Below are positions 1 through 5,947 of a stretch of DNA of 6,009 nt, one piece after another. The DNA is taken from NCBI GenBank assembly GCA_023397045.1, contig JAEWUR010000711.1, positions 1 to 6,009 of the forward strand, in the 5' to 3' direction. The first letter of the stretch is position 1, and each line of letters begins with the position of its first letter. The notes under the pieces were generated by a model. It saw nothing but the letters and a program-made list of their open reading frames with translations. It searched no databases and was not told the origin of the DNA. This DNA is from Planctomycetota bacterium. GTDB taxonomy: Bacteria > Planctomycetota > Planctomycetia > Pirellulales > Thermoguttaceae. Both the position numbers and the translations under genes were made by a program.

Positions 1-90
1 GTAGTGGAGAGTGGGTGGTGGGTAGTGGATAGTGGGTCGTGGACGAAAAGAAAGCCCATTCGCCATCCACCATCCACCATCCGCCATCCT
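1..90. repeat. Low-complexity GTGG / CCATCC repeat tract, imperfect inverted arms
   Basis: Positions 1-42 are built from GTGG/GTAGTGG/GGATAGTGGG units. Positions 61-90 are built from the roughly complementary units CCATCCACC and CCATCCGCC, so the two blocks form imperfect inverted arms around a short A-rich spacer (44-57). As far as I recall, such tracts are common between genes in planctomycete genomes; that is from memory, not a search. The tract stays open in the frame of the downstream gene and translates to peptides such as FAIHHPPSAI, so it can mislead start-codon calling. It is cut by the left window edge, so its full length is unknown. Confidence 0.7.
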
Positions 91-112
91 TAACCTCTGC
101 CCCCTCTCCCCC

Positions 113-1687
113 GTGCCGCTCAGTTCACCACCATCCCGCCGCCAGATCGTCGCCGAGATCCTGCTGATCTTCGCGGTGTTTGCCATCCAAGGCGCATGGC
201 CGGTGCCGGACGTGAACGAAGCCCATTATCTGGGCAAGGCCGTTCATTATTGGAACCCCGGCTGGCTTCCGAACGATTTTTTTCTCAACTCGACCGACAC
301 CCATAAGGTTTTCTATTACACCTTCGGTTGGTTGTCGCTGTGGCTCTCGCCGTTCGCGCTGGCGTGGACCGGCCGAGTGATTACGTGGCTGCTGCTGGCC
401 TGGTCGTGGCGCAGATTGAGTGCGGCGGCGACCGTGCGGCGGTGGTATTCGGTGCTGTCGGCCGCGCTGTTCGTCTGCATGATGGAATGGTGCCACATGG
501 CCGGCGAATGGGTCGTCGGAGGCGTCGAGGCCAAGGGATTCGCGTATGTGTTCGTCTTCCTCGGGATCGAATCGCTGATCCGCAACCGATGGAATCGCGG
601 TCTGCTTCTGTTCGGCCTTGCCGCGGCGTTCCATGTGTTGGTCGGCGGTTGGGCGGCCATTGCGGCGGGCGTTGCGTGGATCTTAATGTCCACTTGTGGC
701 TTCGCCAAAGACGATGATCCCTTGGAAGAATCGCCATCGTTGCGGCGCCTTTGGCCGGGAATCGTTGGCGGTTTGTTGCTGGCCTCGCCCGGGCTCGTCC
801 CGTCGCTCATGCTCGATGTGCATGCCGGCCGCGAGGTCGTGCATCGAGCCCATGAGATTTACGTCTTCGAGCGGCTACCCCATCACTTGGTTCTCACGGG
901 CATTCGGCCGTGGTTCATCGCGCGTCTCGCGCTGCTCGCGTGTTTCTGGCTGTTGCTGGGCCATTGGAGCCGTCGCGAAAATTGGGTCCACGTCCGCCGG
1001 CTTCGCGCATTTGTCTGGGGGGCGGTCGCGATCACCGTCGCCGGCGCGGCCGTGCATCTTCTGATTTTCGTCGATCGCGCTTTGGCGGCCGATCTGTTGC
1101 GTTACTACTGGTTCCGATTGACCGACGTCGCCGTGCCGTTGGGCGTTGCACTGGAGGGTGCGGCGCTCATGGCGAATGCCGAACGCGCCACGATCCGATT
1201 TCGTCGCGCCTGGCTGGCGCTGAGTATTCTGGTGGCGGCGTTTTTTCTCGGCGATCGAGCGATCGACCGCATCGCGCCGCGACCGCCGCGCTCACATCAG
1301 ATGGTCGACTTCAACGCATGGTGCGAAGCTTGCCGCTGGGCTGACGAGTCGGGGAAGATTCCGCCCGACGCGAGGTTTCTCGCGCCTCGGCTCGGTCAGA
1401 CGTTCAAGTGGTACGCCAACCGCAGCCAGGTGGCCTCGTGGAAAGACGTTCCGCAAGATGCCGAGTCGATCGTCGAATGGGAAGGCCGCATCAAGGACAT
1501 CTATGCCACAGGGCTGCCACTGCCCGACCGATGGTACCAACCGCTGGCCGTCCGCCGTGCCGAGACGGTCAAGCAACTCGGCCAGAAATATCACGCCGAC
1601 TACCTAATCACCGAACGCACCGATCCGCTGCTCGACCTCGCAGTGGTTTACGAAAATCGGGCGTATGTCATCTATCGTTTGCGTTGA
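113..1687 (+). CDS. DUF6798-type polytopic membrane protein, GT-C glycosyltransferase-like
   Basis: This is a predicted inner-membrane protein of about 524 residues from the GTG at 113. It has roughly ten hydrophobic segments; in numbering from the GTG at position 32 they lie near 38-54, 94-128, 139-152, 165-182, 189-217, 241-258, 295-311, 325-347, 364-382 and 393-408. A soluble C-terminal domain of about 140 residues follows (WADESGKIPPDARFLAPR ... ADYLITERTDPLL ... VIYRLR). The first loop after TM1 carries acidic and polar residues (VPDVNEAHYLGKA, then NDFFLNSTDTHKVFYY). This layout resembles GT-C enzymes, where an acidic loop after TM1 is catalytic, and matches my memory of planctomycete DUF6798 proteins. 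Substrate and activity are unknown, and a transferase role is inference. The frame is open upstream to a GTG at 32, but residues 1-27 of that version are repeat-derived; 113 is the only later start before TM1. Neither start has a clear Shine-Dalgarno. The Nudix gene follows after 6 bp. Confidence 0.85.
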   Translation: MPLSSPPSRRQIVAEILLIFAVFAIQGAWPVPDVNEAHYLGKAVHYWNPGWLPNDFFLNSTDTHKVFYYTFGWLSLWLSPFALAWTGRVITWLLLAWSWRRLSAAATVRRWYSVLSAALFVCMMEWCHMAGEWVVGGVEAKGFAYVFVFLGIESLIRNRWNRGLLLFGLAAAFHVLVGGWAAIAAGVAWILMSTCGFAKDDDPLEESPSLRRLWPGIVGGLLLASPGLVPSLMLDVHAGREVVHRAHEIYVFERLPHHLVLTGIRPWFIARLALLACFWLLLGHWSRRENWVHVRRLRAFVWGAVAITVAGAAVHLLIFVDRALAADLLRYYWFRLTDVAVPLGVALEGAALMANAERATIRFRRAWLALSILVAAFFLGDRAIDRIAPRPPRSHQMVDFNAWCEACRWADESGKIPPDARFLAPRLGQTFKWYANRSQVASWKDVPQDAESIVEWEGRIKDIYATGLPLPDRWYQPLAVRRAETVKQLGQKYHADYLITERTDPLLDLAVVYENRAYVIYRLR

Positions 1688-1693
1688 AGTGCG

Positions 1694-2470
1694 ATGGACG
1701 TTCTCGATCAACAATTTCCGAAACGACTGGCGGAGCGGTTGAAGGCGCCGCTGCCGGGGCCGATGATCGGGTCGCGATTCGAGCCGAAACCTTGCCCTTG
1801 GCGCGAAGGATACGCCGTGCCGCCGGACGCCCGGGCTGCCTCGGTCCTGATCTTGTTGTATCCGCACGAAAATGCGTGGCATATTCCGCTGACGCTACGG
1901 CCGTCGACGATGGCGTTGCATCCGGGCCAGATCAGTCTGCCGGGCGGGGCCGTCGAGCCGGGCGAGTTGGGCGACGAGGCCGCGGTTCGCGAATTCCACG
2001 AAGAATTGGGCGACGACGGCCAGGCGATCGAGTTGCTCGGTTCGCTCTCGCCATTTTTCGTCACGGCAAGTCATTATCTGGTGACCCCCTGGGTCGGCGT
2101 CGTCGGCAGGCGGCCGTCGTTTGTGCCCAATCGTGAGGAAGTCGAAGAGGTTCTAGAGGTGCCTCTAAAGCACCTGACCGATCCGGCGAATTTCGGCAGC
2201 GAAACACGGTACTATGGCGATCAGCCCTATCTGGCCCCGCACTTTCTCTTCCAGACGCATCGCATCTGGGGCGCGACGTGCATGATGCTCGGCGAGCTGG
2301 TGACGGTGATCGGGGAGGCTAGGGGGCAGGGGTCAGGGGTTAGGGATTCGGGGTCAGGGGGCAAACAAATCGTCCCCTCTCCCTCTGGGAGAGGGGCAAG
2401 GGGTGAGGGCAGCCAACGACGCTTGAGATGCAAAGAAAGTCCGCCTACCCAACAACAGCCCTCACCCTAA
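1694..2470 (+). CDS. Nudix hydrolase, CoA pyrophosphatase (NudL/YeaB type), with repeat-derived C-terminus
   Basis: The protein is 258 residues. The Nudix box is at residues 85-107: G85, E91, then REFHEELG from R99, fitting Gx5Ex7REUxEExG except for D107 at the usual hydrophobic end position. Just before it, PLTLRPSTMALHPGQISLPG (65-84) matches the UPF0035 signature (LLTxR...LRxHxGxVxFPGG) of enzymes that split coenzyme A into 4'-phosphopantetheine and 3',5'-ADP. The enzyme is expected to be cytosolic and Mg/Mn-dependent, with a role in CoA turnover. The conserved domain ends near residue 208 (MMLGELVTVIGEA), close to the ~190-residue length of E. coli NudL. Residues 209-258 (RGQGSGVRDSGSGGKQ and on) are read from a G-run array and a palindromic repeat, and the TAA stop lies in a second palindrome. 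The start is 6 bp after the previous stop with a weak GAAG upstream, suggesting translational coupling in an operon. Family call is strong; CoA specificity rests on the signature. Confidence 0.93.
   Translation: MDVLDQQFPKRLAERLKAPLPGPMIGSRFEPKPCPWREGYAVPPDARAASVLILLYPHENAWHIPLTLRPSTMALHPGQISLPGGAVEPGELGDEAAVREFHEELGDDGQAIELLGSLSPFFVTASHYLVTPWVGVVGRRPSFVPNREEVEEVLEVPLKHLTDPANFGSETRYYGDQPYLAPHFLFQTHRIWGATCMMLGELVTVIGEARGQGSGVRDSGSGGKQIVPSPSGRGARGEGSQRRLRCKESPPTQQQPSP
2312..2361 (+). repeat. G-run repeat array with G-quadruplex potential
   Basis: G-runs of 3-5 occur at 2312-2315, 2322-2326, 2329-2332, 2336-2339, 2343-2345, 2350-2353 and 2357-2361. The last six are separated by only 2-4 nt (CA, TCA, TTA, ATTC, TCA), giving a degenerate GGGGTCA-type tandem repeat. 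This satisfies the usual G3+N1-7 quadruplex pattern on the plus strand, which is also the mRNA strand of the Nudix gene. It is read in frame as the Gly/Ser/Arg-rich tail of that protein. Any structural or regulatory effect is inference. Confidence 0.75.
2372..2409 (+). repeat. Palindromic dispersed repeat, copy 1 (10-bp stem)
   Basis: CCCCTCTCCC (2374-2383) pairs perfectly with GGGAGAGGGG (2387-2396) around a TCT loop, followed by a GGGGTGAGGG tail. It is the reverse complement of copy 2 at 2459-2494, apart from differences in the loop and in the arm next to the tail. From memory, the motif is of the dispersed CCCTCACCC...CCCTCTCCC type seen in several bacterial groups. It lies inside the reading frame of the Nudix gene. 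In RNA it would fold into a strong hairpin but lacks a following U-tract, so terminator function is uncertain. Confidence 0.8.
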
Positions 2471-2494
2471 CCCTCTCCCAAAGGGAGAGGGGAC
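2459..2494 (-). repeat. Palindromic dispersed repeat, copy 2 (9-bp stem), inverted relative to copy 1
   Basis: CCCTCACCCTAA is followed by CCCTCTCCC (2471-2479), loop AAA, GGGAGAGGG (2483-2491) and GAC. Its TAA at 2468-2470 is the stop codon of the Nudix frame. It lies between the convergent Nudix and kinase genes, so the hairpin would appear in the 3' region of both transcripts and could act as a bidirectional 3' stabiliser or weak terminator. No clear U-tract follows on either strand. Confidence 0.8.
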
Positions 2495-2506
2495 TTTCGA
2501 TCAAGA

Positions 2507-2555
2507 TTTATCCCGGCGGGAGAGGGGACGTTCGGTTCACCGTGGGAGAGTGGAC
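2507..2555. repeat. Degenerate half-copies of the GGGAGAGGGGAC repeat
   Basis: GGGAGAGGGGAC, the right half of copy 2 (2483-2494), recurs exactly at 2518-2529 and with one mismatch at 2544-2555 (GGGAGAGTGGAC). The similarity extends beyond the half-palindrome: GACTTTCGATCA after the first copy and GACGTTCGGTTCA after the second. This suggests local duplication followed by decay. The tract fills the space up to the kinase stop codon at 2559, and I see no gene in it. Confidence 0.6.
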
Positions 2556-2558
2556 CTG

Positions 2559-3521
2559 TCAACCGGCACGAAGTGTGAAGGTGCCGATTTCGAGGGCGAT
2601 AAGCCGGTCGATTAGTTCGCGAGGATCCTGGGGACGGCGCAACGGTTCTTTGGCCATCATGCGCTGGATCAGTCGCGATACGTCGCGGGGCAGATACGGC
2701 GCGACGCGCGTCAGGTCGGGCGGGCTCGATTGCCGGTGTTGCTGCGATAGTTGGACCAACGTCTCGGCCGTGTAGGGGCGCCGCCCGGCGAGCATCTCGT
2801 ACAGCACCGCGCCAAGGCTGTAGATGTCGCTGCGGATGTCGGGCCGCAACGACGACGTGAGGTACTCCGGGGCCAGGTAGGCACAGGTGCCCATGATCGG
2901 ACGATCGACCGCCGAGCCGAACTCCTCGCGGCGGCGTGCGAAGTTCAAATCCAGCAGCGTTGCATGTCCGGTGGGCGAAACGTGGATGTTGCCCGGCGCC
3001 ATGTCGCCGTGGATCCAACCGGCCTGATGGAGTGCGTCGAGCGCCTCGGCCGTTTGTCGGGCGATCCAAAGGGCCTCGGGCACGCCAAAAAGCTGTCCGT
3101 CGGCCAGCCGTTCAGCCAACGACGCCCCTTCGAGCCACGGCATCACGATCAGTCGCGGCGCGTCGACCACGGGAGCGGCCAGGACCGAGACGAGATGCGG
3201 ATTCGAGACGCTTTGGCCCACCAACGCCTCGCGCTGCAACAGTCGAATGGCCTGATCGTCATCTTGCCAGCAGGGCCGAAGCATCTTGACGGCGTAGGTC
3301 GCCGGACGATCTGCCGGCGAGTCGACCGGCCGAGCACGGTAGACGTGTGCCAAGCTGCCCGCGCCCGCAAACTCAACCAACTCCCACTGTCTTGCCCGAC
3401 AGATAGGCTTTGCCAAAGGGACAACGCACTGCATCGGCGCGTTGCCGGTCGATATTGGCGCTGTCTGGATCATTCGAAGCTTTGCGGGAAGAGAGATAAC
3501 GCACGGGTCTAACGATAGCAT
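2559..3521 (-). CDS. Serine/threonine protein kinase with atypical active-site motifs
   Basis: This is a 320-residue protein that is almost entirely a bacterial Ser/Thr (Hanks-type) kinase domain. The glycine-rich loop is GAGSLAHVY (53-61), the ATP-binding lysine is K79 (YAVKML), and the helix-C glutamate is probably E98. The catalytic loop is HGDMAPGN (171-178), with D173 and N178 present but alanine where HRDLKPxN kinases have lysine. The metal-binding motif is D191-L-N instead of DFG. GTCAYLAPE (211-219), SDIYSLG (231-237) and an arginine near 295-296 complete the fold. There is no membrane segment and no sensor or C-terminal domain, so a soluble cytosolic kinase is expected; its substrates are unknown. 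The essential aspartates suggest it can still transfer phosphate, as HxDxxPxN enzymes such as aminoglycoside phosphotransferases lack that lysine too. The start is uncertain: ATGs at 3521, 3473 and 3434 all precede the domain and none has a good Shine-Dalgarno. It is convergent with the Nudix gene and co-directional with ftsH. Confidence 0.92.
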   Translation of the reverse strand: MLSLDPCVISLPAKLRMIQTAPISTGNAPMQCVVPLAKPICRARQWELVEFAGAGSLAHVYRARPVDSPADRPATYAVKMLRPCWQDDDQAIRLLQREALVGQSVSNPHLVSVLAAPVVDAPRLIVMPWLEGASLAERLADGQLFGVPEALWIARQTAEALDALHQAGWIHGDMAPGNIHVSPTGHATLLDLNFARRREEFGSAVDRPIMGTCAYLAPEYLTSSLRPDIRSDIYSLGAVLYEMLAGRRPYTAETLVQLSQQHRQSSPPDLTRVAPYLPRDVSRLIQRMMAKEPLRRPQDPRELIDRLIALEIGTFTLRAG

Positions 3522-3586
3522 CGGTCGCCGAGGCTCGATAAGTTAGCCGACCTCGACCGTGGAATTTTGCGCGTTACAATGCGTTG

Positions 3587-3615
3587 ACTATTCCGGTCGC
3601 GCAAGTTTTTCTCAA
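3587..3615 (-). promoter_or_regulatory. Possible sigma-70-type promoter for the kinase gene
   Basis: On the minus strand, TTGAGA (3615-3610; 5 of 6 to the -35 consensus) is followed after exactly 17 nt by AATAGT (3592-3587; 4 of 6 to the -10 consensus). Transcription would start near 3580, about 60 nt before the ATG at 3521. It lies between the repeat array after ftsH and the kinase, which fits independent transcription of the kinase. The match was found by eye and could be chance. Confidence 0.3.
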
Positions 3616-3651
3616 GAAACAGCCAGCGGCGAATGGGCGGCAAGAAGAGGG

Positions 3652-3756
3652 CTGTAGGTTATGCTTCAGACCTGTAGGTTATGCTTCAGCATAACGCCGC
3701 ATCGGGTGCCAATTCGTTATGCTGAAGCATAACCTACGTGCTGAAGCATAACCTAT
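3652..3756. repeat. Four-copy inverted array of the GTTATGC/GCATAAC palindromic repeat
   Basis: CTGTAGGTTATGCTTCAG occurs twice as a direct repeat (3652-3669 and 3672-3689). Two inverted copies follow: 3716-3737, the exact 22-nt reverse complement of 3674-3695, and 3741-3755 (CTGAAGCATAACCTA). The inner copies are themselves palindromes: GTTATGC-TTCA-GCATAAC at 3678-3695 and GTTATGC-TGAA-GCATAAC at 3716-3733. The array could therefore form two small hairpins or one long cruciform around a ~20-nt centre (3696-3715). The outermost copy contains the ftsH stop codon (TAG, 3755-3753 on the minus strand). It may shape the 3' end of the ftsH mRNA, but no U-tract is visible. I recall similar repeats scattered through planctomycete genomes. 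Confidence 0.85.
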
Positions 3757-5810
3757 GCGTTGTCGGCTTTTTTCGCGTCCTGAGCGGTCGGATTGGCGTC
3801 GGCTGCGCGTCGCGCTAGGGCGTCCGCCGTGCCGGGTGCCAGCACGGCGCTCGGCGAGTTCGCCTCGATCACGGTGCGCAGTTCGTCGTAATCGATGACT
3901 TCCTTCTCGATCAACCGCTCGGCCAACGCGTCTAGCGCTTTGCGTCGCGTCACGAGGATATGCCGGGCCTTTTCGAGCGACTCTTCGATGATGCGTTTGA
4001 TTTCCAGATCGATTTCGCGGGCGGTCTGCTCGCTGTGGTTGCGGTCGCGGATGTCGTCGGCGCCGGAGAGGTAGATCGCCCGGCCGTGCTCGCGATAGTT
4101 CACCCGGCCCAGGCGGCTCATGCCGAACTCCATGACCATGCTTCGTGCGATCTCGGTGGCGCGTTCCAGGTCGTTCGACGCACCGGTCGCGACGTCGTCA
4201 TAGACGATTTCCTCGGCCAGCGTGCCTGCCAAGAGCGACTGGATGCGAGATTCCAATTCGGCCTGGGTCGTCGTATAGCGATCGCCTTCGGGGCGATACA
4301 TGGTATAGCCCAGCGCGGTGGGACCGCGCGGAATGATGGACACCTTGTGAACGGGATCGGAGTTCGGCAGACTGTAGGCGACCAGCGCGTGGCCGCTCTC
4401 GTGATAGGCCGTGCGTTGTTTTTCGTCGGGGTGCATGACGCGCTGCCGCTTCTCCAAACCGGCCACGACCCGTTCGACGCCCTCGTTGAACTCCAGCGTG
4501 GTGACGGCGGGCTTGCCTGCCCGAGCGGCCAGCAGCGCGGCCTCGTTCACGAGATTGGCCAGATCGGCGCCGACGAAACCCGGCGTGATTTTTGCGATCT
4601 TCTTCAGGTCGACCGACTCGTCGAGCTTCACTTTCGCGACGTGGACTTTCAGGATTTGCTCGCGACCGCGAACGTCGGGCCGATCGACGGAAACGTGCCG
4701 GTCGAAACGGCCGGGCCGCAGAAGCGCCGGGTCGAGCGTTTCGGGCCGGTTCGTGGCGGCCATCACAATGACGCCGCTATTCGAGCTGAATCCGTCCATT
4801 TCGACCAACAGTGCGTTGAGCGTTTGTTCGCGTTCGTCGTGGCCGCCGACGACGCTGGTTCCTCGAGTTTTGCCGAGCGCGTCCAACTCGTCGATGAAGA
4901 CGATGCAGGGCGCTTTGGCCTGGGCCTGCTGGAACATGTCGCGCACGCGCGCGGCGCCGACGCCGACGAACATCTCGACGAAATCGGAGCCCGACAGGCT
5001 GAAGAACGGCACGCCCGCCTCGCCGGCAATCGCCTTGGCCAGCAGCGTCTTGCCCGTTCCCGGAGGACCGACCAGCAGCACGCCTTTTGGAATGCGCCCG
5101 CCGAGGACCTGGTATTTTTCGGGCGATCGGAGGAAATCGACGACCTCGCGCAGTTCATCGACCGCCTCGTCGATGCCGGCGACGTCGTTGAACGAGATGC
5201 CGAGATCTTCTTGGGCGAAGAGTTTTCCTCGACTGCGGCCGAAGGCCATCGCCGAGCCGGTGCCGCCGATCTTCCGCATCGTGATGAAGAAGATCGCCAC
5301 GAGCAGCAGGGTGAAGATGAACATCGGCATCAGGGCTTGCCATCCGCTGGGCGCTTTCTCCCAACGCACGTCGGCGAAGCCGTTCTTCTCGAACAGATTG
5401 AACAGCGCGTTCTGATCGGTGTCCAACCCGAGGCGCGACGTGTGGAACTTGACGTTGGTCTCTTCCTTGCCCGACGCGGGCGAGATGACCTGGCGCGTCA
5501 CGGTCCCGGTGACTTCATTCTGGCCGAGGACGATCTTGTCGAGGTGCGAATAGCGGACGACTTCCTTTTTGCCGGCCACGTCCTCCTTGATTTCGATGGC
5601 CGCCTTGGGATTCTTGCTGTTCGGGCCTTGTTCGATCAATTTGACCAGATCCATGTAGCCAAGTTCAACCTGGCCGCCGGTTTCCATGAAGCTGGCGAGA
5701 AAAAGCGCGCCGACGCCCAGGGCGAGCAGATACCAGACCAAGCCCCCTCCAACCGACGGAGTCTTGCGTTCGGGATTCGGGCGATTCGGTTCGGGAGGGT
5801 TATCAGGCAT
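3753..5810 (-). CDS. ftsH: ATP-dependent zinc metalloprotease FtsH
   Basis: This is a membrane-anchored AAA+ protease that unfolds and degrades misfolded membrane proteins and short-lived cytosolic regulators as a hexamer. It is full length at 685 residues. TM1 is near 23-42, the exported FtsH domain near 43-158, and TM2 near 159-177. The AAA module has Walker A GPPGTGKT (248-255), pore loop MFVGVG (280-285), Walker [11 protein letters not shown] (302-311, with D307/E308), and the second region of homology [20 protein letters not shown] (352-371) with arginine fingers R365 and R368. The protease domain has the zinc motif H470-E-S-G-H474, with D547 in [11 protein letters not shown] as probable third ligand. 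A charged helical segment (about 612-645) and a hydrophilic tail follow. The exported part (~116 residues) is longer than in E. coli (~70). HESGH rather than the common HEAGH is a conservative change that keeps all ligands. The ATG has an AGGA 9 nt upstream. The TAG stop lies in a dispersed repeat. Confidence 0.98.
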   Translation of the reverse strand: MPDNPPEPNRPNPERKTPSVGGGLVWYLLALGVGALFLASFMETGGQVELGYMDLVKLIEQGPNSKNPKAAIEIKEDVAGKKEVVRYSHLDKIVLGQNEVTGTVTRQVISPASGKEETNVKFHTSRLGLDTDQNALFNLFEKNGFADVRWEKAPSGWQALMPMFIFTLLLVAIFFITMRKIGGTGSAMAFGRSRGKLFAQEDLGISFNDVAGIDEAVDELREVVDFLRSPEKYQVLGGRIPKGVLLVGPPGTGKTLLAKAIAGEAGVPFFSLSGSDFVEMFVGVGAARVRDMFQQAQAKAPCIVFIDELDALGKTRGTSVVGGHDEREQTLNALLVEMDGFSSNSGVIVMAATNRPETLDPALLRPGRFDRHVSVDRPDVRGREQILKVHVAKVKLDESVDLKKIAKITPGFVGADLANLVNEAALLAARAGKPAVTTLEFNEGVERVVAGLEKRQRVMHPDEKQRTAYHESGHALVAYSLPNSDPVHKVSIIPRGPTALGYTMYRPEGDRYTTTQAELESRIQSLLAGTLAEEIVYDDVATGASNDLERATEIARSMVMEFGMSRLGRVNYREHGRAIYLSGADDIRDRNHSEQTAREIDLEIKRIIEESLEKARHILVTRRKALDALAERLIEKEVIDYDELRTVIEANSPSAVLAPGTADALARRAADANPTAQDAKKADNA

Positions 5811-5819
5811 GAATCGATT

Positions 5820-5823
5820 TCCT
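5820..5823 (-). promoter_or_regulatory. Ribosome binding site of ftsH
   Basis: AGGA on the minus strand (5823-5820) is separated by 9 nt from the ATG at 5810-5808. No other in-frame start lies between this ATG and TM1, and the N-terminal [16 protein letters not shown] is a plausible cytosolic leader, so the site supports this start. Confidence 0.65.
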
Positions 5824-5852
5824 AAGGGGGGCGTATCTCATTATGATCTCTA

Positions 5853-5883
5853 ATTGTACCACGATTTACGCCGCACGGCGAAA
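5853..5883 (-). promoter_or_regulatory. Possible ftsH promoter
   Basis: TACAAT (5858-5853, minus strand) is a good -10 element and would start transcription near 5846, leaving a ~35-nt leader before ftsH. The best -35 candidate is weak (TTTCGC at 5883-5878, spacing 19). A second -10-like CATAAT lies at 5845-5840. No CIRCE-like inverted repeat is visible, so heat-shock control cannot be read from this stretch. Confidence 0.3.
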
Positions 5884-5947
5884 GGCCTCGGGCATGGTCT
5901 TCGGCCCCCCAAAGTGACCTGTCGCGATGCGGAAAACTCGTGGGCCG

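Noticed and set aside
1408..2136. 242-codon plus-strand frame bridging the membrane protein and Nudix genes
   Set aside because: It runs out of phase through two well-supported genes and is Arg/Gly-rich with no family features.
2467..3069. 200-codon minus-strand frame overlapping the kinase, and the 253-codon plus-strand frame at 2751-3512
   Set aside because: Both are out-of-phase readings of a clear kinase gene, rich in Arg/Pro/His, without recognisable motifs.
2559..3521. Kinase as a pseudogene or pseudokinase
   Set aside because: The frame is intact and the ATP lysine, catalytic Asp, loop Asn and metal-binding Asp are all present. Only the accessory lysine and DFG glycine differ, which does not justify a pseudogene call.
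3678..3733. Classical intrinsic terminator of ftsH
   Set aside because: The hairpins are convincing, but their stems are AT-containing and no U-tract follows on the minus strand, so I left it as a repeat with possible 3'-end function.
3652..3756. CRISPR array
   Set aside because: The four units alternate in orientation and spacers are 2-20 nt, unlike 25-40 nt CRISPR spacers between same-direction repeats; no cas gene is present.
4411..5415. 334-codon plus-strand open frame inside ftsH
   Set aside because: Ser/Arg/Thr-rich composition typical of an out-of-phase shadow frame; no domain recognisable.
3960..5825. 621-codon open frame antisense to ftsH
   Set aside because: It mirrors the ftsH codon phase in GC-rich DNA. 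The product is Asp/Arg/Glu/His-rich low-quality sequence without motifs, whereas the opposite strand encodes an unambiguous FtsH with all catalytic motifs.
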